NCBI RefSeq assembly: GCF_042685645.1
Contig: NZ_JBHUNX010000001.1
Coordinates: 4,774,001 to 4,838,000, forward strand
DNA from: Salininema proteolyticum
Lineage (GTDB): Bacteria; Actinomycetota; Actinomycetes; Mycobacteriales; Micromonosporaceae
Length of the DNA stretch: 64,000 bases
Direction of reading: 5' to 3'
In this document: in pieces, positions 39,823 through 48,798 of the stretch
How positions within the stretch are numbered: the stretch's first letter is position 1
Layout of the letters: every line of letters begins with the position of its first letter
Notes under the pieces: model-generated
The model's database searches: none
The model's input: the letters and a program-made list of their open reading frames with translations, nothing else
What the model was told of the DNA's origin: nothing
Translations under genes and position numbers: made by a program

Positions 39823-42078
39823 TCACTCGTTTTGGGCTCGCAGGATGCGTTCGAGAACTGCCACGCCGCCGCGCTTCGACAGAGGATCGTTGCCGTTGCC
39901 GCACTTCGGGGAGTGGATGCACGAAGGGCAACCCGACTCGCAGCCGCAGTCGGCGATCGCGTCCCTCGTGGCCGCCAGCCAGGTCTCCATCGCGTCGTGC
40001 CCGGCCGCCGCGATCCCCGCCCCGCCGGGATGGCCGTCGTAGATGAAGATCGTCGGACGCTCCGTGTCCGGGTGCAGGTCGGTCGAGAGCCCGCCGATGT
40101 CCCACCGGTCGCACGTGGCGACCAGCGGCAGCAGGCCGATGGCCGCGTGCTCGGCGGCGTGCAGCGAGCCGGCGAGGTCGGACAGGTCCGCCACGAGGTG
40201 CTCGTCCAGGGTCCACCACACCGCCTTCGTCTCCAGCACCTGCGGCGGCAGGTCCAGCGGACGGGTGTCGATGACCTCCCCCGACGGCGAGCGCCGCCGC
40301 TGGTAGGAGACGACCGCGCTGGTCACCTCCACCGAACCGTAGTTGAGAGTCACCCCTCCGCCGGGCCCGCCGAGGTGCTCGCGGCGCTCGGTCTCGACGA
40401 TCTCCAAGTGGGAGATGTCCTGCGTGGTGGTCGTCCACGGCGGGTTGTCCCGGTGCACGAGCGCGACCCGGTCGTCCAGGTCGAGTTCGTCGACGAGGTA
40501 GGTTCGGCCCTGGTGGACGTAGACCGCGCCGGTGTGGACGAGGCGGTGGGAGGCGGCGAGGTCGACGGTGCCGATCAACTCGCCGGAGTCGGCCTCGGCG
40601 ATCTCGACCTCACCGGGGCCGCCGCCGCGGAGGCTGACCTCCGGGCGCTCGTCGCCGACCCAGTAGTACCGCCCGCCCGTCCGCTTGCGCAGCAGTTTCC
40701 GGGCGCACAGTTCGTCGGCGGTGTCGACCGCGCCTTCCAGGGCCGACAGCTCGTCCTCGCGCAGCGGCTTCTCCTCGGCGGCCAGGCAGAGGTGGCCGGC
40801 CATGACGTAGGGGTTGGCGGGATCGCAGACGCTGGCCTCGACGGGGTGGTCGATGAGGCGTTCGGGGTGGTGGATCAGGTAGGTGTCGAGAGGGTCGTCC
40901 TTGGCTATGAACAGGGCCAGCGCTTCCTTGTCGCCGCGCCCGGCCCGCCCGACCTGCTGCCAGAACGAGGCCAGGCGGCCGGGGTAGCCGCAGAGGACGA
41001 CCGCGTCGAGCCCGGTGATGTCGATGCCCAGTTCGAGCGCGTTGGTGGTGGCCAGCCCGAGCAGGTCGCCGTCGCGCAGGCGCCGTTCCAGTTCGCGGCG
41101 GTGTTCACGCAGGTATCCGGCCCGGTAGGCGGCGATGTGGTCGGCGTCGGGCGAGGCGCCGAGGCGGTGGCGGGTCTCGGAGGCGACGATTTCGGCGCCG
41201 CGTCGGGAGGGCACGAACACCAGGGTGCGCATCTTGCGGCTCGCGAGGTCGGCCAGGAGGCGGGCGGCCTCGGACATGGTCGAGACGGAGACGCTCTCGC
41301 CGTTGATCTCGACGTTGCTGCGCGTGGACAGGGCGACGGTGGTCTCGGGGCGTCCCGACCGGTCGGCGGTGAAGGCCTCCGCGCTCCTGCCCGTCAGCGT
41401 CGCGAGGGACTCGGCCGGGTTGGCGCACGTTGCCGAAGCGGCGATGACGACCGGTTCGGCGTGGTAGTGGCGGGCCAGGCGCAGCAGCCGGCGCACGACC
41501 CATGCGACGTGCGCGCCGAAGACGCCCCGGTAGAGGTGGGTCTCGTCGATGACGATGTAGCGCAGTCCCGACAGGAGGGAGCGCCATTGGCGGTGGCGGG
41601 GGAGGAGGGAGTGGTGCAGGAGGTCGGGGTTGGTGAAGACGACGTTGGCGTAGGCGGCCGCCCAGCGGCGCTCCGTGTAGGGGGTGTCGCCGTCGACGAC
41701 GGCGGGGACGACGCCGGGCGAGTCGAGGGCGGTCACGGCGCGGGCCTGGTCGACGGCGAGCGCCTTGGTGGGGGAGAGGTACAGGGTCTTGGCGTGCTCG
41801 TCGTCGGCGATGGCCTGGAGGGTCGGTAGGAGGTACGTGAGGCTCTTGCCGGAGGCGGTCCCGGTGGCGGTGATGGTGTCGCGGCCTTCGTGCGCGCTGG
41901 TGGCGGCTTCGGCCTGGTGGCGCCATGGCCGGTCGACGCCCGCCGCGCGGAGGGTCTCGACGAGGGGGCCGCCGACCCAGTCGGGCCAGTCGGCGGACTC
42001 GGGGGCGCGCGCGGGGAGGGTGTGGAGATGGGTGAGGTTGTCACCGCACAGGGTATTCGCCAGGCGCTGGATTCGCAT
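39823..42078 (-). CDS. DEAD/DEAH-box helicase with DUF1998 zinc domain (MrfA/Rv3649-like)
   Basis: A 751-residue superfamily 2 helicase. The Q-like motif is DRPWRHQAEA, Walker A is ATGTASGKS (residues 71-79), Walker B is IVIDETHLY, motif III is ASAT, and motif VI is QQVGRAGRGDKEALA. The C-terminal DUF1998 domain carries a four-Cys zinc cluster (CGCESGCPSCIHSPKCGNG). Relatives are 3'-5' DNA helicases; Bacillus MrfA repairs mitomycin lesions. ATG 42078 may be leaderless (CATCAT, 6 nt). A role in DNA-damage repair is inferred from family. No MrfB-like exonuclease is adjacent. Confidence 0.9.
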   Translation of the reverse strand: MRIQRLANTLCGDNLTHLHTLPARAPESADWPDWVGGPLVETLRAAGVDRPWRHQAEAATSAHEGRDTITATGTASGKSLTYLLPTLQAIADDEHAKTLYLSPTKALAVDQARAVTALDSPGVVPAVVDGDTPYTERRWAAAYANVVFTNPDLLHHSLLPRHRQWRSLLSGLRYIVIDETHLYRGVFGAHVAWVVRRLLRLARHYHAEPVVIAASATCANPAESLATLTGRSAEAFTADRSGRPETTVALSTRSNVEINGESVSVSTMSEAARLLADLASRKMRTLVFVPSRRGAEIVASETRHRLGASPDADHIAAYRAGYLREHRRELERRLRDGDLLGLATTNALELGIDITGLDAVVLCGYPGRLASFWQQVGRAGRGDKEALALFIAKDDPLDTYLIHHPERLIDHPVEASVCDPANPYVMAGHLCLAAEEKPLREDELSALEGAVDTADELCARKLLRKRTGGRYYWVGDERPEVSLRGGGPGEVEIAEADSGELIGTVDLAASHRLVHTGAVYVHQGRTYLVDELDLDDRVALVHRDNPPWTTTTQDISHLEIVETERREHLGGPGGGVTLNYGSVEVTSAVVSYQRRRSPSGEVIDTRPLDLPPQVLETKAVWWTLDEHLVADLSDLAGSLHAAEHAAIGLLPLVATCDRWDIGGLSTDLHPDTERPTIFIYDGHPGGAGIAAAGHDAMETWLAATRDAIADCGCESGCPSCIHSPKCGNGNDPLSKRGGVAVLERILRAQNE

Positions 42079-42437
42079 CGTTCAATGATGCCTCAGGGGA
42101 CCGTCGGAGAGGGGCAGACGGGTGCCCGTATCAGCACACACGCGCGTTGTTCGCAGTTCTCGAAAACCGTCGTCACAGCTGATCATTTAGGTTTGTTTCC
42201 AAGTGACCTTAGACACATATCAATATGAAGTGGGCCATAAATTGCCACGGGCATAAATCACCAATTCAACCAAAATTCCATTTCAGTTCTCACATAATCG
42301 ACAGATGCCCTTACTCGCGGTGACGGGGTCCAGTGTTCTCGGGTTTGCGGCAGGATTTTGCCGGGTGATAGAAAAGCTGTCGCATACGTGCCGGCAAGCC
42401 CATGCCGGATGTGAACGGAAAACTCAAGGAGGAGACC
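42079..42437. other. Intergenic region upstream of the PTS genes
   Basis: About 360 bp, AT-rich between 42175 and 42320, holding divergent promoters. A CCGGCA/TGCCGG dyad lies near 42392-42408. No clear DasR-type or antiterminator site was found. Confidence 0.4.
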
Positions 42438-43802
42438 GTGGCATCGTCCACTAAATCCGGAGGCGGAGCCCTCGCTGTAGCACAGCGACTCGGGCGCAGC
42501 CTCATGTTGCCCATCGCCGTCCTGCCCGCGGCAGGTCTGCTTCTGCGTTTCGGCCAAGACGACCTTCTAGGCGGCGACGGCCTCGCCGGCCTGAGCGGTA
42601 TGGGCTGGATGCAGCATGTCGCCGATGTGTTCTCGGCCGGCGGCAGCGCCCTGTTCGACAACCTCCCGATCCTCTTCGCCGTCGGCATCGCCTTCGGTTT
42701 CGCCAAGAAGGGCGATGGATCGGCCGCGGTCGCCGGACTCGTCGGCTACCTGGTGTTCCACGGAGTCAGCATGAAGATGTTCTTCGACTCCGACATCGCC
42801 GACTCGGTCACCGCCTATAACGGGGACGGGGACCCCATCCTCAACCTCGGGATCCAGAACCCGACCGGCGTGCTCGGCGGTGTGGCCGTCGGTGTCATCG
42901 CCGCTCTCCTGTGGCAGCGTTTCCATCGCATCAAGCTGCCCACCTGGCTCTCCTTCTTCGGCGGACGCCGCTTCGTTCCGATCGTCACCGCCGCCTCCAC
43001 CCTTCTCCTGGGTGTCTTCGCCGGTCTCGTCTGGCCGGCCTTCACCGGCCCGCTCACGGACTTCGGTGACTGGCTGTCCGACAACGGCGGCGTCGGCGCC
43101 GGCATCTACGGTGTCGTGAACCGCCTGCTGCTGCCCTTCGGTCTCCACCACATCCTCAACTCCGTCGTCTGGTTCACCGTTCCCGGCTGCGAAGTGGACG
43201 GCAAGTCCGCTGCCGGCGACCTGAACTGCTACTTCGCCGGACAGGACGGCGCGGGCACCTTCATGGCCGGCTACTTCCCGATCATGATGTTCGCGATTCC
43301 CGCGATCCTGCTGGCCTTCTACGTCACCGCTCGCCCGGAGAACAAGAAGACCGTCGCCTCCTTCGCGATCGCGACCGGTCTGACCTCGTTCGTCACCGGT
43401 ATCACCGAGCCGGTCGAGTTCGCCTTCATCTTCATCGCCCCGGTCCTGCTGGGCGTCCACGCGGTCCTCACCGGTGTCTCGATGTTCTTGGCGGATCTGT
43501 TCAACGTGAAGATAGGCTTCAGCTTCTCGGCGGGAGCGATCGACTACGTCATCAACTTCACCAAGTCCAACACGCACAATCCGCTGATGGTCTTCGTGAT
43601 CGGCGCGATCATGTTCGCGATCTACTTCGTCATCTTCACCTTCCTCATCAAGAAGATGAACCTGCCGACGCCGGGCCGCGAGGCCCTCGACGGCAACAAC
43701 GACAACGGCGACGCCCCCGCGGCCAAGTCCGGGAACCAGGGCGCCTCTCCGGCGCCCGGAGGCTCCGGAGACGGCTCCGCGGACAAGAAGGACAGACCCT
43801 AG
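42438..43802 (+). CDS. PTS permease EIIC, N-acetylglucosamine/glucose type
   Basis: A 454-residue membrane component that translocates and helps phosphorylate a hexose. The EIIC motifs are RLGRSLMLPIAVLPAAGLLLR at the start, LPFGLHHILNS in the middle and the substrate-site GITEPVEFAFIF. The C-terminal 45 residues are a disordered Asn/Gly/Ser/Asp tail replacing the EIIB domain found in fused versions. GTG 42438 follows AAGGAGG. Separate EIIB, EIIA, HPr and EI genes lie downstream. GlcNAc is favoured over glucose by analogy with actinomycete NagE/PtsC2 systems, not proven. Confidence 0.9.
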   Translation: MASSTKSGGGALAVAQRLGRSLMLPIAVLPAAGLLLRFGQDDLLGGDGLAGLSGMGWMQHVADVFSAGGSALFDNLPILFAVGIAFGFAKKGDGSAAVAGLVGYLVFHGVSMKMFFDSDIADSVTAYNGDGDPILNLGIQNPTGVLGGVAVGVIAALLWQRFHRIKLPTWLSFFGGRRFVPIVTAASTLLLGVFAGLVWPAFTGPLTDFGDWLSDNGGVGAGIYGVVNRLLLPFGLHHILNSVVWFTVPGCEVDGKSAAGDLNCYFAGQDGAGTFMAGYFPIMMFAIPAILLAFYVTARPENKKTVASFAIATGLTSFVTGITEPVEFAFIFIAPVLLGVHAVLTGVSMFLADLFNVKIGFSFSAGAIDYVINFTKSNTHNPLMVFVIGAIMFAIYFVIFTFLIKKMNLPTPGREALDGNNDNGDAPAAKSGNQGASPAPGGSGDGSADKKDRP

Positions 43803-43810
43803 CCGACATC

Positions 43811-43841
43811 GAGGGCGGGCCCGGAACAAGGGCCTGCCCTC
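43811..43841 (+). terminator. Terminator-like hairpin after EIIC
   Basis: GAGGGCGGGCC pairs with GGCCTGCCCTC (one mismatch). It separates EIIC from EIIB, so the downstream PTS genes may have their own promoter or be partly attenuated. Confidence 0.6.
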
Positions 43842-44036
43842 GCTTGTTGCACGGATGTCGAGGACTTCTCGCTCAACCGCCGCTCCCGGAATCCCGTCCC
43901 GAGGCCGGGTTCCGGAGATGCAAGGCAGTTCACGACCGTGTGCGGTGAGTATTGGGTCGCAAACGGGCCTCACCCTCACTTCGCGCGATCTACGCTGGTA
44001 AACGGGTACAACACCCCACTCATGAAGGGAAGAGAA

Positions 44037-44267
44037 ATGGCAGACGCTGAAGCCATCGTCAAGGGCCTGGGCGGGCTCGACAACATCGAGGACCTGGAGC
44101 CCTGCGCCACTCGCCTCCGCACCGAGGTCAAGGACGCCGACGCCGTCGACGAGGCCGCCCTCAAGGCCGCCGGAGCCTACGGTGTCATGAAGTCGGGCAA
44201 CGTCGTGCAGGTCGTCGTCGGCCCCGAGGCCGACAACATCGCCTCCGACATCGAAGACCTCCAGTAA
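44037..44267 (+). CDS. PTS EIIB, glucose/GlcNAc family
   Basis: A 76-residue phosphotransfer protein carrying the phosphocysteine in LEPCATRLRTEV, with GAYGVMKSGNVVQVVVGPEA typical of the family. It accepts phosphate from EIIA and passes it to sugar on EIIC. ATG 44037 follows AAGGGAAGAG. A TACGCT box at 43991 could drive expression from after the EIIC hairpin. It is the first of four closely spaced genes (EIIB, EIIA, HPr, EI). Confidence 0.92.
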   Translation: MADAEAIVKGLGGLDNIEDLEPCATRLRTEVKDADAVDEAALKAAGAYGVMKSGNVVQVVVGPEADNIASDIEDLQ

Positions 44268-44283
44268 GCGAGACGGATAAGCA

Positions 44284-44733
44284 ATGGTCAACGTTCTAGC
44301 TCCCGTGGCCGGCGAAATCGTGAGCATGGACCAGGTCTCCGACCCGGTCTTCGCGCAGGGCTTCGTCGGCCCGGGGCTGGCGGTCAAGCCGGTCGCCGAG
44401 CCCCGAATCACCGCGGTGGCCGCCATCGGCGGCACCGTCACCAAGCTCCACCCGCACGCCTACGTCGTCACCGGCGAGGACGGGCGGGGCGTCCTGGTCC
44501 ACCTGGGCATCGACACCGTAGAACTCCACGGCGAGGGCTTCGAGCTCCACGTCGAGGAGGGAGCGGTCGTCGAGGCCGGACAGGACATCGTCACCTGGAA
44601 CCCGGTTGCCGTAGCAGAGGGCGGGAAGGACACGATCTGCCCGGTCGTGGCGCTCGACGGCAAGCCGGAGTCCATCACCGACCAGGCCTCGGGCGCGGTC
44701 TCCGCCGGAGACGCGCTCTTCGCCTGGCAGTAG
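44284..44733 (+). CDS. PTS EIIA, glucose (Crr) family
   Basis: A 149-residue soluble phosphotransfer protein. The first motif APVAGEIVSMDQVSDPVFAQG and the phospho-His segment GVLVHLGIDTVELHGEGFEL are standard, and the second His that assists phosphotransfer is in TKLHPHAYVV. It lies 16 bp after EIIB and 34 bp before HPr. In Gram-negative bacteria its phosphorylation state also regulates other uptake systems; whether it does so here is unknown. Confidence 0.93.
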   Translation: MVNVLAPVAGEIVSMDQVSDPVFAQGFVGPGLAVKPVAEPRITAVAAIGGTVTKLHPHAYVVTGEDGRGVLVHLGIDTVELHGEGFELHVEEGAVVEAGQDIVTWNPVAVAEGGKDTICPVVALDGKPESITDQASGAVSAGDALFAWQ

Positions 44734-44767
44734 CACCCAACACACACTCACAAAGGGACGGACAGAA

Positions 44768-45019
44768 ATGGCACAGAAGACTGTGAAGGTCACGCTCGAG
44801 ACCGGGCTCCACGCCCGCCCGGCCGCCCAGTTCGTGCAGACCGCCGGCGAGACCGACTCCGACGTCACCATCGCGAAGGCCGCGGGAGACCCGGTCAACG
44901 CCAAGTCGATGCTCTCGCTGATGGGCCTCGACGTCCGCAAGGACGACGAGATCACGATCGAGTCCGACGACGACGCCATCGTCGGGAAGCTGGAAGAGCT
45001 GGTGACCTCCGGTGCCTAA
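44768..45019 (+). CDS. ptsH: Phosphocarrier protein HPr
   Basis: An 83-residue HPr with the phospho-His in ETGLHARPAAQFVQ (His15 position). At the regulatory-Ser region it has the segment KSMLSLMGLDVRKDDEITI, with Ser retained as in Gram-positive HPr. HPr kinase is not normally present in high-GC actinomycetes, so the Ser need not be regulatory. The gene has GGGACGGACAG upstream and overlaps ptsI by 8 bases, showing coupled expression. Confidence 0.95.
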   Translation: MAQKTVKVTLETGLHARPAAQFVQTAGETDSDVTIAKAAGDPVNAKSMLSLMGLDVRKDDEITIESDDDAIVGKLEELVTSGA

Positions 45020-46694
45020 AGGCGTAGGAGTCTCGGCGGGGATCGGGGTCGGGCCGGTCCGCAGAATGGCCGAACCCATCCCCGAGCCCGACGCCGCCGG
45101 GCAGCTCCGCGGCGACGCCGGGTCCGAGAAGACCCGCGTCGCCGAAGCCGTCAAGGCCGTCTCCGCCGACCTGAAGGCCCGCGCCGACAAGGCGCGCGGC
45201 CTGGGTCGCGACGAGGCCGCCGAGGTCCTGGAGGCCCAGGTGCTCATGGCCTCCGACCCCGGCCTGGTCGACGGTTCCGCCGCCAAGCTGGCGGCCGGGA
45301 CCTCCGCCGAACGCGCCGTCTTCGAGACCTTCGGGACCTTCCGCGACATGCTCGCCGCCGCCGGCGGCTACATGGCCGGGCGCGTCACCGACCTCGACGA
45401 CATCCGCGACCGCGTGATCGCGGTCCTGACCGGACAGCCCGTCCCGGGCATCCCCGAGTCCGACGAGCCCTTCGTGCTCGTCGCCGAGGACCTCGCCCCG
45501 GCCGACACCGCGGGCATCGACGCCGACACCGTCGAGGCCATCGTGACCGTCCAGGGCGGACCGACCTCGCACACCGCGATCCTGGCCCGCACCATGGGCA
45601 TTCCCGCCGTCGTGGCGATGGAAGAGGCCGACGCCCTGGCCGAGGGGACCCCGGTCCTGGTCGACGGCACCACGGGCGAGGTCGTCGCCGAGCCGTCCGA
45701 CGAGGACGTCGCGAAGGCCCGCACGCTGGAGGCCAAGCGCGCCGAGGCGGCCAAGGCCGCCACCGGGCCCGCCGCGACCGCCGACGGCGAGCGGATCTCC
45801 GTGCTCGCCAACATCGGCGGGCCGGCCGACGTCGAGAACGCCGTGAAGAACGGCGCCGAGGGCGTGGGCCTGTACCGCACCGAGTTCCTGTTCCTGGACC
45901 GTGCCGACAAGCCGTCCTACGCCGAGCAGGTGAAGGCCTACAAGGCTGTCGCCGACGCGTTCCCCGGCCAGAAGGTCGTCGTCCGGACGCTCGACGCGGG
46001 GGCCGACAAGCCGCTTCCGTTCGTCAGCACCGAGGAGGAGCCGAACCCGGCCCTCGGCGTTCGCGGACTCCGGCTCGCCTTCAAGCACCCGGAGCTCCTC
46101 GACGAGCAGCTGCGCGCCCTGGCCGAGGTGCAGTCCGAGTCGACCGCCGACCTGTGGGCCATGGCGCCCATGGTCGCCGACATGCGCGACACCGAGTACT
46201 TCGTGGACAAGGCCCGCGAAGCCGGTCTGAAGACCAACGGCATCATGATCGAGGTTCCCTCCGCGGCGCTGACCGCCGGGCACCTCGCCAAGGTCGCCGA
46301 CTTCTTCTCCATCGGCACGAACGACCTCACCCAGTACGCCTACGCCTCCGACCGCCAGGTCGGTGCTCTGGCCCGCTACCAGAGCCCGTGGCAGCCGGGC
46401 GTGTTGCGCCTGATCGGTGCGGCTGCCGATGGCGCCGGTGCCGAGGACAAGGTCTGCGGCGTCTGCGGCGAGGCCGCGGCCGACCCGATCCTGGCCTGTG
46501 TGCTGGTCGGGCTCGGGGTCAAGAGCCTGTCCATGTCCGCTCCGGCCATTCCGATGGTCAAGGCCGCCCTCGCGCTCCACACCGTGGAGCAGTGCCGCGA
46601 GGCCGCCGACGCGGTCCTCGGCGCGGTCAGCGCCGAGGAGGCTAAGGACATCGCCCGCGCCCACCTTCCGCGACTGGAGGAACTGGGACTTTAG
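45012..46694 (+). CDS. ptsI: PTS enzyme I (phosphoenolpyruvate-protein phosphotransferase)
   Basis: A 560-residue enzyme that autophosphorylates from PEP and passes phosphate to HPr. Active-site His in GGPTSHTAILARTMGIPAVV near residue 190; the PEP domain has GVGLYRTEFLFLDR, the metal motif GIMIEVPSAAL, FFSIGTNDLTQYAYASDR and KVCGVCGEAAADP. GTG 45012 is inside ptsH (8-base overlap), without a separate strong ribosome site, so coupled translation is expected. It is the last gene of the PTS unit, closed by a classical terminator. Confidence 0.95.
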   Translation: MPKGVGVSAGIGVGPVRRMAEPIPEPDAAGQLRGDAGSEKTRVAEAVKAVSADLKARADKARGLGRDEAAEVLEAQVLMASDPGLVDGSAAKLAAGTSAERAVFETFGTFRDMLAAAGGYMAGRVTDLDDIRDRVIAVLTGQPVPGIPESDEPFVLVAEDLAPADTAGIDADTVEAIVTVQGGPTSHTAILARTMGIPAVVAMEEADALAEGTPVLVDGTTGEVVAEPSDEDVAKARTLEAKRAEAAKAATGPAATADGERISVLANIGGPADVENAVKNGAEGVGLYRTEFLFLDRADKPSYAEQVKAYKAVADAFPGQKVVVRTLDAGADKPLPFVSTEEEPNPALGVRGLRLAFKHPELLDEQLRALAEVQSESTADLWAMAPMVADMRDTEYFVDKAREAGLKTNGIMIEVPSAALTAGHLAKVADFFSIGTNDLTQYAYASDRQVGALARYQSPWQPGVLRLIGAAADGAGAEDKVCGVCGEAAADPILACVLVGLGVKSLSMSAPAIPMVKAALALHTVEQCREAADAVLGAVSAEEAKDIARAHLPRLEELGL

Positions 46695-46710
46695 GTACGC
46701 TCCGCAAAAG

Positions 46711-46739
46711 GGCCCTCCGCTTCGGCGGAGGGCCTTTTT
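46711..46739 (+). terminator. Classical rho-independent terminator after ptsI
   Basis: 10-bp stem GGCCCTCCGC/GCGGAGGGCC, TTCG loop, then TTTTT. It is the only terminator in the window with a full U-tract. Confidence 0.92.
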
Positions 46740-47010
46740 GCGGTATCGCGAGAAGGCTGGCCGATTCCGCGCCTCGGCCTGTGCACCGTCGTCGCCGAGC
46801 CCGTATATCCAATATAGACAAACGGTATCCGAATCTATTATGGGAGACCGGGATGCTACCACCTCGCTCGGTGTGGATCTACCCCTTCATGGATAGAAAG
46901 ATCCCCCCCACTCGAAGGGGTTCTACGGTTCTCCAGGGCCTCATAAGATGATCTTGTCCGCGCACGGAGAACGGCACGGACAGTATCCCTACGACGAAAG
47001 GTGTCGAAAG

Positions 47011-47106
47011 ATGACCCTTATCAAGCGTGAAGAGCAGATCCCGGAGCGCTACGCCGCCGACTTCGCTGGAACTCTCGGCTACAACCACTGCGCCGACCCC
47101 AACTAA
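47011..47106 (+). CDS. 31-residue peptide, candidate precursor or leader peptide
   Basis: A short gene that fits translation well: AAAGGTG lies 7 nt before the ATG. The peptide opens with a highly charged stretch (MTLIKREEQIPERYAA), and its C-terminal part (GTLGYNHCADPN) has one Cys, one His and two Asn. The gene is followed by a perfect 15-bp hairpin, then by genes for a TPR protein and an ABC exporter. That order, a tiny gene, attenuator, and large genes including an exporter, is typical of ribosomal peptide precursors or export signals. A transcription-attenuation leader peptide is the alternative. The product resembles no family known to me. Confidence 0.6.
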   Translation: MTLIKREEQIPERYAADFAGTLGYNHCADPN

Positions 47107-47139
47107 GCAAGACGTTCCATTGAACGCATAGATCAGCGA

Positions 47140-47178
47140 GAGGCCGCTCTGCCCTGCGATACGGGGCAGAGCGGCCTC
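47140..47178 (+). terminator. Attenuator-like hairpin between peptide and TPR genes
   Basis: Perfect 15-bp arms (47140-47154 and 47164-47178) with a 9-nt loop and no U-tract. It could let the peptide mRNA accumulate over the downstream mRNA, or end the peptide transcript partially. Confidence 0.8.
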
Positions 47179-47205
47179 CGACTATACAGTAGGAGACCAT
47201 CGACG

Positions 47206-48798
47206 GTGCGTATCCCCCACTTCACCTGCGAATCCAGTGAGCTTCCTTTCAGCGGATTTCGAGCGTTCCTCCAAACATTCGACGAGCCATTCCGATCAGA
47301 ACTCTGGGCTTCAATGCCCGTCCTGTCTCATGGGCAGAAGAAGAAATCCCGGTCGGTATCGGTCAAGAGCAGGATTCGGTACTGGCATCGTTCGCGCTGC
47401 CTGGTGGCCGCCAGAGCGATCGGGTGGAGGTTGGCCGATGCCTATCCCAAAGGCCTACACATAACACTGCAGGGCACCGGCAACCGAGCCGATGCCGACT
47501 TCTTCGAGGAGATATCCACATTCGCCCCGGTCACGATCGAGCGGCAGTGGTCCACTGACCGGTTCGAAAATCTCGACCAGGATCTGAGACAGGTGCTGGC
47601 CGACCGCGAATGGATCAAGACCGAGTTCGATGCTGAGGGTGATTGGACGGTGTTCCGCCGCAGGATTCGTCGGTACCTGTCCAGTGGAGATGCGTGGACT
47701 CTGGAATACCTCGGCGGATTTGCGATGCAGACCGAACACCGTCTGGACGCTGAGACGGCCGACCTCTTCGGCCTGGCCTCTCAACTGCTAGAACGGCCTC
47801 TGGAAGCAGACTCGTACTATCGTGAAGCATCGGCCAAGACGGACGATCCGATAGTGACGGCCGGCCTTTTCTATTCCAGGGCCATTCTCTGGGGCAGGCA
47901 TGTGGCCAAGCCGATGAGGGATCTGGACTATGCGAGCAGCCTGTTGGAAGACGGGGAGGAACTGCTTGAGGAAATACGGACCGAGGGTGTTCGGCCGGTC
48001 GCCTGGGCGTTGAATCGCAATGGGCAGGCTCTGGTGAAATTCTTCAGAGGTCATCTCACAGAAGCGGAGAGCCTGTTGGAGAGCTCTCTGGGGCAGCTGG
48101 GGAACGATGATGACAATGCGGCCGCCAAGGCCATTATGCTCCATAACCTGGCACGAATACATATCAGGAACAAGAACGTATCTCGTGCCATCGAGCTGCT
48201 CAAGGAGTCGGTGGCACTGGAGGTCGACAATCCCGAGGCGTGGAGTGAACTGGCGTATCTGCTCATCGAAGAGGATGATTTCGGCGGGGCGCTCTCCGCT
48301 GTGCGGCAGGCCGAAACGGTCTGTACCTGGAGCGCCAGGATACCGGCCGTGCTGGGCTTTCTTCACGCTCGGTCGGGCGACCATCGCGAGGCGGCGGCCG
48401 CCTACGCCCGGTCGGTGCTACTGGCACCGGATCGCGCCGAGAACGTGCTCTCTCTGATTCGCCAGCTGTGCCTGAGCGGGCAGCACACCGAGGCGTTGCA
48501 GTGGACTGCTCGAGTCCCCGATGCCGGCCTGCAGGGCGAGGAATCCGTCGAGTGCAAGCTGCTTGAACTGGAGGCACGGTCGTTCGTCGAGAGTATGACG
48601 GAGGACGCGGTCGTGGAACGGCTGAAGGAGTTGGCCGTCATGCACCCGGACTCGGAGATCGTCAAAGACAACATCAATGCAATCCAGGCTTCCGCCTTAG
48701 ACCCTCTACCGCCGGAAAGGGTTGAATCCGGCGGGCAGCGGAAACCTATCACCATGGCATTCGGACACGGCCCATACACCAAGGAGATTGCAATCTGA
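47206..48798 (+). CDS. TPR-repeat protein of the peptide/exporter cassette
   Basis: A 530-residue protein. The N-terminal 160 residues are unlike any domain I know (PRSELWASMPVLSHGQ-like, basic then acidic; not identified). Residues about 170-480 contain TPR-like helical pairs: AKAIMLHNLARIHIRNKNVS, AIELLKESVALEVDNPEAW, IPAVLGFLHARSGDHREAAA. No helix-turn-helix, kinase, radical SAM or protease motif was seen. The start is GTG 47206 after AGGAG (10 nt). Its TGA overlaps the ABC exporter ATG by one base, with AAGGAGA upstream of that start. Codon use is less GC-biased than in the surrounding core genes. It could bind the peptide, a maturation enzyme or the exporter. Confidence 0.6.
   Translation: MRIPHFTCESSELPFSGFRAFLQTFDEPFRSELWASMPVLSHGQKKKSRSVSVKSRIRYWHRSRCLVAARAIGWRLADAYPKGLHITLQGTGNRADADFFEEISTFAPVTIERQWSTDRFENLDQDLRQVLADREWIKTEFDAEGDWTVFRRRIRRYLSSGDAWTLEYLGGFAMQTEHRLDAETADLFGLASQLLERPLEADSYYREASAKTDDPIVTAGLFYSRAILWGRHVAKPMRDLDYASSLLEDGEELLEEIRTEGVRPVAWALNRNGQALVKFFRGHLTEAESLLESSLGQLGNDDDNAAAKAIMLHNLARIHIRNKNVSRAIELLKESVALEVDNPEAWSELAYLLIEEDDFGGALSAVRQAETVCTWSARIPAVLGFLHARSGDHREAAAAYARSVLLAPDRAENVLSLIRQLCLSGQHTEALQWTARVPDAGLQGEESVECKLLELEARSFVESMTEDAVVERLKELAVMHPDSEIVKDNINAIQASALDPLPPERVESGGQRKPITMAFGHGPYTKEIAI

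Noticed and set aside
46840..46896. 18-codon frame upstream of the micropeptide gene (ends VDLPLHG)
   Set aside because: No ribosome site or -10 box at a suitable distance, and no similarity to the 31-residue peptide. Kept only as a curiosity.
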